This document shows, one piece after another, positions 1 through 12,445 of a stretch of DNA of 64,000 nucleotides. The position numbers were made by a program, and so were the translations under genes. Under the pieces are notes generated by a model that was not told the origin of the DNA, ran no database searches, and saw nothing but the letters and a program-made list of their open reading frames with translations. Each line of letters opens with the position of its first letter. Position 1 is the first letter of the stretch. Source of the DNA: Asterella californica (lineage: Eukaryota; Streptophyta; Marchantiopsida; Marchantiales; Aytoniaceae); NCBI GenBank assembly GCA_036924285.1, contig JAYKYS010000002.1, positions 2,914,001 to 2,978,000 of the forward strand, read 5' to 3'.

Positions 1-3000
1 CCTACGCACTCACGGTCCATCTTGCATGCACGAAAGATATTCTATGGTTGGATGACACTGCGACGAATAATTATGTCTTTTATGTGTGGAAAGTATCATA
101 TTCAAATAAATATGTATGCAACATGAACTTCTGGCCGGAGGGAAAGAAGAAAACAAACAACTAAATAAAAAGAAATTGCAGATCGTATTGGCACTGGTCA
201 CGGTAAAAAATATCAGACTTGGTTCGCAGACGAGAGAAATCATTTTGGTTTGTGTTATAAGAAAATGTATACATACATAATGAATAGTCACTAAACATAA
301 ACCATTTCGGCCTTCTTCTTTGTATTTTCCGGGACTTAAACCATCGATCTTTCCCCTGACCATTGTCTAGGTTGGAACACTGATAAACCATGTTTGGGAT
401 CAATTTAGATCCACAATTTATACCACTGTTTATTCTCAGTTTAGCCTCAGAAAACTAATATCACGGTTTATGCTCAGAAGACACGAACCTGCATTGATAT
501 TCAAAAAAGGGAAACTTTTTTTCTCGCCGAGAGAATGTAATAAACCATTCCTTCTAGAGGTTTATGTACTCTATGCCCATAAAACTAGTATGCGGAAGTA
601 TATATCCGGACACCAAACAAACACTAAATTAAATTACCTTTTCCATTTTGGAAGAGGTGATATAACATGCACTAGTTTAGGGTTTAGGGTTTAGGCACCC
701 TAACTCTAAACCCTAAACTTGCCATAGTTTTGACAAGCGTGCATATTTTTCACCCGAGCCCAGTTGAGGTCATGTACTATAGTGTTAGCATATTTCGAGA
801 TACAATAATTTAACCTCTCGGTCTTCTGAGTATTTATTTCCGTGAGATAATTATTTATTTTTTCGGATCTTTATTAAATAATCTAAATAGATTTTGTTTC
901 TTGAACTATCTGTTTAAATCTTCTGAATATTTATTTTCGTGATAGAGTTATTTACTCCTCTAAATCTTCCATCCACTCTGCAGAGAACTGAGTTTTGAAC
1001 TCTTGACAAAAGCTCTAGTCACCGTGCTAACTTCAACACATGTAAGAGTCAAGTTATATAGGTCTCATATAGCAACCTCCAATGACTTGTGAATAAAAAT
1101 GAAAAGACATACATTATTCGTGAAAAGACCCAAAGACAGATGAAAATAGACATACATACATTCTTCGTCAAAAGACTAACTGCGTATATAGTCATTTCTC
1201 TGTCAATTGACTGTACCCTCGCAGTATAGTCAAAATATGCATGCAACATGAACTTCGGGGGAACTGTTGTCCCTTGGTGTTACCGAAAAAATACTTAAAT
1301 ATTAAATAAATTTCTATATTAAATTAAATAATATACGAGAATATTTATAAATGTTAAATTTTAGATCAACCTGGATGCGGCACATACCCCATAAGGAAGG
1401 GAAACTGAAATGCGCTTCCAACGATATATAGCGGAAGGCTGGAAGCATATTAAAGAGTTTAGGGTTTAAGGTGAATATGCACGCCTAAATATGCTAAATA
1501 TTCAAGAAAGAGGTGATGAGGAATTAAAACCCGATATTTTTAATGCAAGAAATCTGCTTGCCGGCTTCCTTCATTGGGGCAGAAGTGCACTTTGGATACA
1601 TGTTTTGACATAGCCCACTTCTTCCGCTGTTATCGTCGAGACCCAAACCATCTATAGCTGATTCGTGATTAGATCTGCAGAAGACTTTTATTATGGATGG
1701 ATGGCAACTGGCAATCAACAGTCAACCATGCTTCGGTTCCAGCGTCAATCAACCATTCTGTGACGGCCGGTCGTAGACCCTCTTCAGATGAATCGCAGAC
1801 GGTTGTAGTCCCTCTTCATATCTGCACGACCGGCACATGACAAGAAGGCGCGGAAGTGTTTGCTCTATCGACATTCCTTGCATAAACAACAGATCATCAC
1901 AACTGGAAAACGTACAAAGCATTGTTCCGTCGTGAAAGCATGTTTGAGCGTGTCCGAAAAGAAATTCAATTTTCTTTCAGGAAGGAACTTGCACCTCACG
2001 GCATAGCCCTGTCGACGATACATCTGCAGATTCGTGTGACTAAAGTCAATATCCCTATTGAGCACAGATTCCACTTGGCATTCTAGAGTCGTGACAAGAA
2101 AAGCATTATTCCAGAGTTCTTCGGGTCAATACTGTTGCGATGGAACTCCAGTTCCTCTGCTGTGCAGGCTGACTAAAACAAACATCTAACGCCAAGATCT
2201 CCTAGAATGTAATCATATTTTATGTCCCGTGTAACAAGTCTAACTAAATCTTTGATAGAAAGGGCTTCTATGGAGTCGGAAGTGAGATGACAAGCTTCTT
2301 GTCCGACTAACAGGATCACCACAAGTGGTGAGCAATACACTGACTTTCATAGGTCACGCTTTTACATTTACAACGGTCCATTCCTGTACAAATGAATTCA
2401 ACTGAGACGTCACTTGGAGGAACATTTTCCTTATGTACCGGACCCATGCTATCCATCCTTAAGATGTTACGTTTGATGACAACTGCACTGATCACTCTGC
2501 ACCTGTCACAAATCCTTGCCGCTTGTAGCTTTCGAGTTGTGGTATGATGCTGAGCCGTCCGGACTCAACCCATTTTGTTCACTTGTCTTTGCCGTCCTCG
2601 TCTTACAGATTCAACCAGATTCACCACGAGTCAACATCATATAAACGAAATTTTTCTACGCAAAATTAGCGAACTAACTGCCACTACTGCCAAGACAACA
2701 ACCCAGGTCTCGTGCCATTTCTTTTAAGCAGTGACAGCCGATACATCTACCTCAGCAACATCAGATTCTTCGGTGCCTGGATGTTAAAGGCACAGGCTAG
2801 GACAATTCCCATGCATCGTATTTACCGCCCCGAGGAGAAGACCCAAACCAAGATGTTAACCATCAGTTTCCCTGATCAAAGCGTACACGCCGACCGCCCT
2901 TTGGTTTGGGCAGAAGATTCTTCGCCCGAACGGAAAAGGGCCACAGCTTGGCGCTTTCCCCCTTGATCCGGGCTTAGATTTCACCGTATCATCTTAATCA

Positions 3001-3514
3001 AACAATTAATGCGTATATAAGGGCAAAGTTAGTTAGCTTTCTACTACTGACAGTATCGCACCAACTCTGTGTTTATCCCTTACGGCGCTTTGAAACACCG
3101 TAGAAAGCGGATCAAAACTCAGCAGAGCACGGAAGTTGCACGAGTGAACGGAGAGCATATACGACAATCCCCAGTTTAGACAGCGCATTTCCGTCACATC
3201 TTATGACTACTGTACAAGCACGAAAATCTTGATCGAATCACTCACTAAATCAAGTAACGCTGAAGGCAAAACGTTTAAGAGTTCAAAGTACGAGTCCAGT
3301 GTATAACACGTCCGACATTAACGGTGCTGCGCTTGCAGTGGAATTGCGGGGATGCGTTTTCGATTATTCGGATCTAAACTCCTAAACTCATCTAGCTCCT
3401 CACCCAGTAAGACTGTACCACAAAAAATTCCCCTTTTCCTTCCCGGTAGCAACTACACCCATGTTATAAAATATAAAAGTAATGAAGCTGAAAGATAGGG
3501 AGAGAAAGGAGAGG
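1..3514. other. Intergenic region left of SMO1
   Basis: No gene recognised. AT-rich DNA with the inverted telomere-like repeat at 674-719 and short pieces starting ATGAACTTC near 124 and 1248 that resemble the start of the repeat at 12087. Open frames are short and scattered on both strands. Confidence 0.6.
674..719. repeat. Inverted interstitial telomere-like repeat
   Basis: Three near-perfect copies of the plant telomere unit TTTAGGG (676-695) are followed ten bases later by the opposite strand form CTAAACCCTAAACT (706-719). The 14-bp arms AGTTTAGGGTTTAG and CTAAACCCTAAACT are exact inverted repeats. Confidence 0.8.
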
Positions 3515-5424
3515 TCAGGAGCAACGAAGCGCAGGTGTGGTCTTGACAAAGAAAATAAATACCTTCCTCAACAAGTCCTTGTGATACCTATATCCCTGCA
3601 AGCCAAGGAAGACGTCAGTTAGCGTACGCAAGTCCTTGTGATACCTATATCCTTGCAAGCAAAGGAGGATGTCAGTTAGCGTAAGTGGTTGGTGTCATCT
3701 TGTAAGAAGAGGAAAATGACACCAGCCGGTTAAGGCTTTGCTCCAGTTATTATGACAACCAAAGACACAATATACATGTCCATAGTGCATTTAGCGGAGC
3801 TTCCACCGTTAAGTCCACTAGGTGCAGTAATGACTGCATCATAACTCAATTGTCCCTAGATGAGCAAACTTTCTACCTAAACACCCACTTCGGACGAAGA
3901 CAGCGATTGCTAGTGAGACGAGCGACAACCATTTTCAGCAGAACAGGCCGATATAAGAAGGGTTAATGTGACGGACCTTGTTTGTGCCATAAAGCCAATC
4001 GCAGTAGGTAAACACGGAGGCGAAGTTGCTCTGGCTTTTACCGCCAATGAAATGATGATAGTCGTGGTATTCAGGACCCCCATAGAGAGGAATCAGTTTT
4101 GTCACGGAGAAGGGAAAGTCGTATCTGCGTGCAGAGAAGGCTTACACTTTAGCATTAACCAAGAAACTCTCATTTGCCAAATCAAAATCAGTTTCCTCGT
4201 AAAACCTACCAATTCTACTCATGCAGTCTACATTTCTTCTTGATCATGTACACGCTGTATTTCCCTGCTGAAAAAGTGGTTGGGAGACATGATCCCACTT
4301 CCACAAGAGCCCTGCCTCTATGGATCAACCGTCTTAGATTCTATCGTTTTCAAGCACAGAAGGACATCCAGTATCCGTCGTACACAAGATAATTCACATT
4401 CGTAATCTCCTCGGCTTGATACATACCCGCTGTGCGTGTCGATAGCTTCGAGTTGACGCAAACTTATCCACAACCAAAAAGTGATCATGTGTCCGGGACA
4501 GAGAGCTGGACCCAAAAATGTGGGAATGCCAAGTATGAGCATTTCCGCGAAGTGAGAATACGCAGACGCAAAACTCTGTGGGGCAGTAAACTCATGATGG
4601 ACATGATGTATTTTGTTGTATCCCCACTCTGAGTGGAGCCACCTGTGAAGCCAATAGTTTGTATAATCTTCAATGATGAAGTATGTCACCAGCTGTACAA
4701 CCAGAATCTGAAGAGAGGGAAGTGGTATGCCCGAAGATATTCCAATCATCTGCTCTGCATCCAGGGAAATCAGATTTAGGGGACTCAGCTGTTTCGTCTG
4801 AGCGATGACTCTTACAAAACCGTTCAAATCTGTGATTCTCTCTGGTGAAGTAGTAATGTACACTACAGCCGTTCCCATCCCACCTTCAGGATCGAAGTAC
4901 CATATATCTTATTTTGTGGGATGGTGGTGGGATCGCAACGATACCTCATAAGCAAAATGATCCTCTGTCTCAAAGTGTTTAGATAGATCTGCATGTAAGG
5001 AAGGAAAAGGACTCTGTTCCATCTTAGTTGATGAATCAAACAGAAATGACGGATCTGAAGAATGTGAGACTTTGGAGAAGAGAAAAGTACCGACCTTGAA
5101 GGTGGGCCACGAGATGATATTCAATGGAAACACGAGAAATGTAAAAAGCATCATCGTGTCTTTGAAACATTGGACGGCAGCCGCTTTGGTATTGTGCACT
5201 CCCGGTTGCAGCCTGTACTTCTCAAAACTACTCACTTGATAAACGTCCAATAAATACGATGGCAGCGGAGCAATGGTGTAAATGATCAATAGGAAAACAA
5301 AGTTCATCATGTAAAGATAAAAGTCGCTGACGTCTGCTGTCCATCCGAACCACTTGAGCTCCCAATTGCTCAGCACGCGTCCCAGTGCCGCCTCCGCTTG
5401 GGCTACACTCTCGTACTCTATCAT
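3515..5424 (-). CDS. SMO1: Sterol 4-alpha-methyl oxidase, SMO1 class (four exons)
   Basis: Membrane di-iron enzyme of the ER that oxidises a C4 methyl group during plant sterol synthesis. Exons on the minus strand are 5424-5095, 4752-4427, 4124-3977 and 3595-3515; all junctions are GT-AG and keep frame, giving 294 residues (plant SMO1 is about 300). The start MIEYESV resembles the SMO1 N-terminus (MIPYATV type). Exon 1 carries two hydrophobic segments, including the stretch around FVFLLIIYTIAPLPSYLL. The histidine boxes are all present: HRWLH, HHVHH and, in exon 3, HDYHH. The block GPALCPGHMITFWLW is typical of SMO1 rather than SMO2. Exon 4 encodes GYRYHKDLLRK followed by a short tail. That tail could be longer if the GTATTT after the LLRK codons is a donor. 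The acceptor of exon 4 lies in a tandem duplication. No neighbouring gene shares the pathway. Confidence 0.93.
3573..3686 (-). repeat. Tandem duplication of SMO1 exon-4 acceptor and exon start
   Basis: Two adjacent 57-bp units (3573-3629 and 3630-3686) differ at only about half a dozen positions. On the minus strand each contains a pyrimidine-rich acceptor followed by the exon start GGATATAGGTATCACAAG. The unit nearer the 3' end has TTGCAG|GGATATAGG and joins exon 3 in frame. The upstream unit reads TTGCAAGGATATAGG, so its AG sits one base later and would shift the frame to a stop after about ten codons. The upstream copy therefore looks like a mutated duplicate or an alternative 3' end. Confidence 0.85.
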
Positions 5425-6984
5425 GTTCTCCCTCCCTAAACGCTGCTTGATTGCTCTCTTTTCTTTCCTTCAACAGCAATGCCGGTCCGCTGATCCACAA
5501 ACGAACTCAAAATTTGACTCTGCGGCTAGATGAAACCGACCATCTCCGACACAGAGACAGTAGTATCTACTATCCTCGTGCTCCTATGTCTTTTCCACCC
5601 CTTCTTCACTGCGAAGAATGCAAACGCGCACTTGAAACCTTTCGTCAGTGCAGCTTAAATACCCCCGAGCCTGCCGAGAGCTGCTAAAGCATATCGACCA
5701 GCGTTCGAGACTGAACGCTCATCGGGACGCTATGTCTCTCTACATCAGCCCAAGCTTGAGATCAAAACATATTGACCTCGAAATGTACGCAAGACAACCG
5801 TACAGGAATCACCGCCATGCGCGCAACTGGTTGGTCACGACTTATGGGTCACCGTTGGCCTTGTCGCTCAGGATTCAAAGTTCAATTCGCTTGATGCTTC
5901 CACCAGCATCAAGCGCGAGAGTTCCAGTTGAACGTGGAAGAAGGAGATTTCTCTCCCAGCCGCGACATCACCAGCAAAAACCAGACGAAACCGTAGGTGC
6001 AGAGACCTAAAGCGTCTCTTCACATACAGTTTTAAATATTTTCATCGCTGTTTCCGGTATTGTCGGTGCAGATTGGTTTCGCAGAGCATATCGCAGTTTC
6101 ACCATCTAGTGGATATTTTTTAATCTTTTTCGCACTTGACTGTGAAATTTCGTGAAATAAAATAACGTGACAGAACTGGCTAGTGCTGCGCTCGAAATTA
6201 TGAAAATTGAGTTAAAAATATCTATTTTGAAATCATCTCCTAAACCTCTTCGCAGTTTCAAAACTGTGTGAAGTCTGATCCTCCCGCTTATTACCAAGCT
6301 TCACTCTGCCCTCGTGAACACTTTCCTCAAGCTACACTCACATGGCTTTTTATCGTTGGAACTTCTGCGGAATGCGGACACCTACGGACAGTTCCGTAAC
6401 CGAAAGTGTCCGGAGAACTGATCACATGTCTCCGTGAAAACGATTTCATCTCCGTACAAAAAACAGGAGAAATTCTGCGGAATGGGACAACGTGTCAAAA
6501 ACGTCGGTTCATCTCCCTGTATGCAGAGTCTCCAACGCGCAATTGCATGCTGGCGAGTCATCTCTTGAATTTATATACCTGTTACATCCGGTTCATAACA
6601 AAATATTAATCGACACAATCTGATAACTCTAAAAATACAAGGTTATGCGGAAATCCATCATTATTTTCCGTAGCTCTCCGGATTCCGGAGAATGTACACC
6701 ATGTGAGTGCAGCCTCAGTTTGAACATGCTCTTTGCCTACATTTGCCTGGATTTAATTCTGTTCTTTGGGGGAGGGGAAAACTGTACAAAGCCTTCTCAG
6801 AAATTGACAAGAATATAGGCATAAATCAGGCAAGGCAACTTCCGTATTTAAATATTCACCGTCTGTACCTTTGCCATCGTGCTTTGAAGCGAACTTCTGT
6901 CTCCTCTTCCCTTCGCTTTGTCCCAAAGTAGAGGAATAAGCATCCAAAGTGAAAACTTGGCCGAGGGAAAGAATAAATAATATG
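5425..6984. other. Upstream region of SMO1
   Basis: Presumed promoter and 5' UTR of SMO1 next to 5424, with moderate GC up to about 6000 and AT-rich DNA beyond. The open frames at 5451-6010 have no recognisable domains. Confidence 0.5.
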
Positions 6985-7310
6985 CATGTTCGATGAATTT
7001 TTGGGAAATTTTTGTTCTCTTATCGATTTAGAAAAAAATATATGTGTTAGATAATAAATATATATTAAGTAGTAAAATAATTATTATATATTAGTTGAAC
7101 CTGTAGAGAGTGGCAGGAGCCAGGCTTACCCATAAGTGTAGAGGGTACAGATAATCCTGAAGGATACAAGTCCTGCAACCTATATCATTAATTAATCAAC
7201 ATTTTAATTTATTTTCTAACCCTTCAAGCCGGAAGGGTTAGATAATAAATAAAACCGTCGGTGCATATTCTCTTTTTCTGAACTTTGGAAGAGATGATTA
7301 TGCACGGGTG
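6985..7310. repeat. MITE-like interspersed repeat, copy A
   Basis: Shares order and short blocks with 12087-12445. It opens with TGCATGTTCGATGAA, then an AT-rich stretch, TATATTAGTTGAACC, ATTAATTAATCAA, a hairpin, GTTAGATAATAAAT, CATATTC and AACTTTGGAAGAG. The internal hairpin TAACCCTTC-aagcc-GGAAGGGTTA (about 7218-7240) is perfect. There is no coding capacity and no long terminal inverted repeat. A non-autonomous element is the best guess. Confidence 0.7.
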
Positions 7311-10300
7311 TTTGCGATTCTCCTTTCTCCCATTGGTCGAGCACGTAGCACCTCTCCCTAGAGTCTGGTGGCCTTTGGGTCACGTTTGAATATGCATGCA
7401 TAGTGCACTTCTGGTCGAGGAAAAAGAAGATAAAGTTAATATAGCTCAAAAATGTATCATAACCATGGACTAGTAACTGAGTTAGTGTTTACTGAAAAAT
7501 ACATTAGTAAAATAAAATGCATATCCTCGGACAAACTGACAACCAAAGTTGAATGCAGATTTTAGTACAAATTGACAACCAAGCTAAACAGATTCTAAAA
7601 CTAACTGATAATAAAACTAAAATAAAATTTTTAAATTTAAATTTCTGTTACGTGCAATACTACACATGTTACGAGAAGGGAAAAAACACATGAATGCAGT
7701 ATCCACAAGCTCTCATGTTACCACATGAGAGTTCATATAAACCTTCATACGCGAGTAATTAATCAATTTCTTAACTTTGATTTATCTTCTGCCTCTCTCC
7801 AAGAGGGTGAAATATGCATGTTCCAAGAAGATGCTCGTCGTTTTCAGAAGACATACCAATTGCATCTCCATGATTCTCTGTCAATTCTAATCTCACAAAT
7901 CATAAAGCTATTCAAGAGCTTTCAAGATCCACACCTATCCAATGAAAGCTAACAAAGAAGAACATTTTTCATTTTACGGTGCCTTCCTGTGCTCCGCGAT
8001 TACTAAACGTCAAAGGAAAGAGACCAAGAGACTTTATATTCTTCTTTGTGCTTTAAGCATGGACGGAAAATCATCTTTCAGTATCTTTTATTTTAGCGAT
8101 GGAGATAATGAACTTTATAATATTTTTAAAAGATATTCCTTTATAACTCTAGTGACATTTGTTATTGTAATATACTTTGGTTCGTTTATTTTTATGCAAG
8201 AACTCTAACATCGAACAAACCTCTATGTTATTTGTATGTCAACTGAAGGTTTCAGCCTGCACCCAAACCCAATACTCGTTCTTGCTCAAGGCTTGTATAT
8301 GATATAAGATTTGTTGCTATTCTTTTTTCAGTTTTCCTTCATTTCTTCTAGACCTCCGTTGCGCCAGCACATGAGTTCGTTGTGGGGGTGTGCTCGTTTG
8401 CTCATGTGTTTGTACCGCGTTGGCATCCGGCAGCCCTCCAGTCTGTCTAGTGACTCACTATTCTTTCATTCTCTGTCATGTTTCCATTACAAGCTGTCAC
8501 ATACATGCTATCTCCAGTCAAAGGGTGCTGACGAATAATTAGAACTTGCCGGTGGTAAATTTTTGAAGTATAATGTTAAAACAATCGGTCCAAAATGTCT
8601 AGAATCTAAAATTTCTTTTGATGAATGAACATTACTCGAAAATATTTTATTGTCTGCAGGTATTCTTTAAAGTGGTTCTTGCATGTTAATGTCATCAAAG
8701 AACATGAAACATCCTAGAAAAGCGCCCATGGAAAAAGATTATAAGATGGGAGTTTAAATTCTCATAATAAATTTAATACTATAGAGACAAATTTTGCATA
8801 ACATTTGTTTGCCACACATGCACATAGTCTCTATGTTGGATTATAACTGATAATTTAGTGTTCATTTTTCTCTAGAATTATGTGAAATGTAATACGCAAA
8901 GTTAAAACACGAATAATGTCCAAAAGATAAACAATGAATAAACATTATTTTTCTTTTCCTTTGGTTCAACTTGAGGAAGTCAAAAGATGGAGTTTTTATC
9001 AGCATTTCTCTGCAACTATTGTCAATCACATGTAATAACCAATTGCTTCTTCTGATTCCGGAAGCACAAATGTGAATGTCAAAGATCATCCGTTCTTTTT
9101 GTGAAGCATGGGTGGACATAGGTTGTTTATGCGATCAATCGAAACTCCAATCAGTACGAGGAGTACATAAAATATACCTTGCAGATATGGATTTCAACAT
9201 GTTTCTAACTGTATTTTCAGATTCTGAAGAGTGAGTTATAGATCAGATACAATCGAGTACTATCATGTGTGCTATATGGAGAAAGATTTGTGCTCAAAGA
9301 TTAGACCAAGAGAATCAAAGTTCTCATTGCTGCAAAACAGTTTGATTATGGATCTGTTGACTTTGGAGGAAGCACATAATGACGTTGACTCCTAATAAGA
9401 GTAAACATGAGGCAATTGCCTCTTTCATGTTGAAAGAAGATTTTTGTAATCTTACAAAAGACTGTAAGGTATGTAACAAGAAATGATATGTCATTTGTTT
9501 TAACTTCAAAAAAGATTTTTGACTATGAATATTCATAGTAGTTGTACTTCCTATATTGAGAATTATCCATTGTTTAAAGCTCGAGTATGAATAGAAGTGC
9601 TCCGATGACCCAGAATACCTTATTTTGCAGGTTGGCTTTCAGGGCACTGAGAAATTTAACCGATAGGCAGAAATTGTTTTGGTGATTACCTCTTCTTCTC
9701 AACTTTGAATATGTGAACTAAAGACTCAACTTGAAGCTATTCACCAACTTTACAAGTTATGATTCATCTAGAAACAAACTATTTAATATTGACAGAGAAA
9801 TTATAAGATGAAAATTTCTTGGAACAAAACGAAATCTGTTCTTCATACTCAAAATACACAGGGAAGAAAAAACAGTATTCTCTTTCATGCTGTTATACTC
9901 ATATTCAGGTTTATAATACTTATATCAAGAATGTGACCAATGGCTACCATCCAGACAAGAAGTGAATCTCACATGAGTTGAAGTCTGAATTGCTGATTCT
10001 ACTAATACAGTACTGCAATATTTAACAGGTACAAAGCTCATTGTTTGGTTGAGTTCATCTTTCTATACCTCTCAATTTACTTACTTGTTAACATGTGTTT
10101 CCTTGTTTCTCGTATTAGGAGATGGACTGGAAAGTACTAGTGATCACATTGAGACAGATTAACCAAATATCCATCAATTATAAATTTTTTTATTTGTTTT
10201 TCAAATCAGCTATAATAATATATATTTATCTCATTGTTTGTATATGTTTAGTTTAAACTTATGCATTTGTAGGTTTTTCTAATTGTCTTGTCTTTATTTA

Positions 10301-12086
10301 AGATCATAAGTAAACTAGTAATATGTTTCTATCTCACTGTTTGTAAATTTCTTCTATTCTCATGTGTATGGTCGTCTTTTTCTAACTGATAAACAATACA
10401 CGTGCAGAATTTAATCATATATTTATTTACCAATCATATAAGAGTAAAAATTGTATTATTAAAGTATTAGTATTCAAAAGAGATAACACCTATGAAATAT
10501 AAAAAAAAATCTTAACTTTTTAAAGATAATAACTTTCATAATATATATCTGTGTGTAACGTTGGAACTATAAAGTACATATGTAGTATCCTCTCTAACTT
10601 ATAGTCTGATCTTATTCTTTCGAGCTCAATGTTTTTTATGGTAAGTCTGATATGAGATACCTTTGACTACTATTCTAGTTACATGTTTGCCTCTAATGCC
10701 CTTTAGTGGTAAGGAGCCACTTATCCTAGTCTAATACTATGCTATTAACAATTTCACACGCCCTATTATCAAGTAAAACTCATAAGTGTCTTCTACAACT
10801 AATAATTGTAGAAGACACATATGAACCGTTAGTGAACCCCTCCAGGTTGGACCTGTTACTTCCTTGGTTACCAAGACTCAACAAATTTAGTCCTTGTTCA
10901 AGAAAATAACAATCAAAGTGAGCATGTTCAAGAAAAGAATTATACTCAAATTTATGTAACCAACTACTTGTAAACCCCCTTTAATTTATGGAGTATATAG
11001 AGTGTAATAAATAATTAATAGGGATTCCTTTCATATTACTGATAAAATATGCGATGTAGAAGTGTTTCGTCTAGGTTTGAATATTTGGATGTCCTTCTAG
11101 AGGTTAAAGTGATCAAGTCTCACCAACTAACAAAGAAATTATCTACTTAGAGATCTATGTTGTTATTCATTCTGAACAATATATCGCCTAAACTAGGTAA
11201 CTTGTCCTTCTCTCTTTTATACAGGAAACTGTACAACATTATATGTTTTTCATAATGCATAATTTTTGTTATAACTTGTCGATTGTAAGTTTTCTCTTAG
11301 AGTTTTCTGTTTGAATGCTAGGTCATGAAATAAGATTACTTTTTCTTATGATGCAAGATTTGTATACTTGAAAAACCAAAAACTCAAAAATTTAAAAATG
11401 TTAAAAGTATAATAAGTTACATCTAATGTACAAGTCTAACAGCTAAGTCAAATATAAAGACTTGTCAGAAGTATTAACCAAACTTTAATTTGTAATGCCT
11501 CCATATAGTATACGTTCTTAGTTAAGAATTTACTTAAGTGTACTTTATATGTTATGATGGTCTTTACTCATATATATTTGAAATATGAAAATTTCTTTTA
11601 AATATACATCTTTCCATGTACAACTTTGGATCATTATTGCTTTTACTATGATGAGTCATCTATTCTATATACAATAAAAAAAGAAATAAAAAACTCATAC
11701 AAATCTTATATGATCATAAATCTACCCGAGTTATTAGTTTGTAATACACGCCGGGATCTGTCTATGAAATCAGCATTGTGCAAATCAAGTATCTCATTAT
11801 TTAATAATTTCAAATAATAGATAAAAATAACCAAAAATATTGATTGATGTAAAGACAAACAACAATAAATATTGAGAGAAAATAACACACATCTTTAAAG
11901 AGATATAATGTTACACGAAGATGAATCCATATGGTGAAATTAATGTCCGAGTAGACGAGAACCTTGTTCAGGCATATTGATGGAGATGTAATGAAAATAT
12001 AAAAAAAATTGTTTGATAGACCCAGAGTACTTCAAGAGCTACTTGCGGAGGCTAGATGAAAGGACTCCTTAAATCACATTCGAATA
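7311..12086. other. AT-rich intergenic region
   Basis: No gene recognised. Very AT-rich from about 10100 to 12000. Contains a hairpin at 10786-10818 and a fragment near 7390 (AATATGCATGCATAGTGCACTTC) resembling repeat ends. Confidence 0.6.
10786..10818. repeat. Perfect 13-bp inverted repeat (hairpin)
   Basis: GTGTCTTCTACAA, a 7-base loop, then TTGTAGAAGACAC. After one mismatched pair the stem resumes for four more pairs (CATA/TATG). It lies in AT-rich intergenic DNA. Confidence 0.8.
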
Positions 12087-12445
12087 ATATGCATGCTCGA
12101 TGAACTTCTCAGAAACTTTTGCTTCATTAGTGATATTAGAAAAAATATATGATATTACATAATAATTTTATATTAAATAGATAAACTAATTCAAATATTA
12201 TCTAATTGTTATATATTAGTTAAACCAACAAGTGCAGCAAGAGCAAAACTTTAGCTATAAGTGCAAAGAGTCTCGACATACTTGGAAGATACAAGTGCGA
12301 TATCATGTTGAATCGAAATCATTAATTAATCAATCATTTAATTTATTATTTAACCTTTCCGATAATAAGAGTTAAATAATAAATTAAACCGCCACTGCAT
12401 ATTCCCCTCTTCCGAACTTTGGAAAAGGTGATTATGCATGCCTCA
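12087..12445. repeat. MITE-like interspersed repeat, copy B
   Basis: Second copy of the element at 6985-7310 in the same orientation. It matches block by block: TGCATGCTCGATGAACTTC, TATATTAGTTAAACC, ATTAATTAATCAA, AAATAATAAATTAAACCG, CATATTCCCC and CGAACTTTGGAAAAGGTGATTATGCATG. The internal hairpin has decayed (TTAACCTTTCC / AAGAGTTAA). Confidence 0.7.

Noticed and set aside
5451..6010. Plus-strand open frames divergent from SMO1
   Set aside because: No domain, no codon pattern, and position fits the SMO1 promoter and leader.
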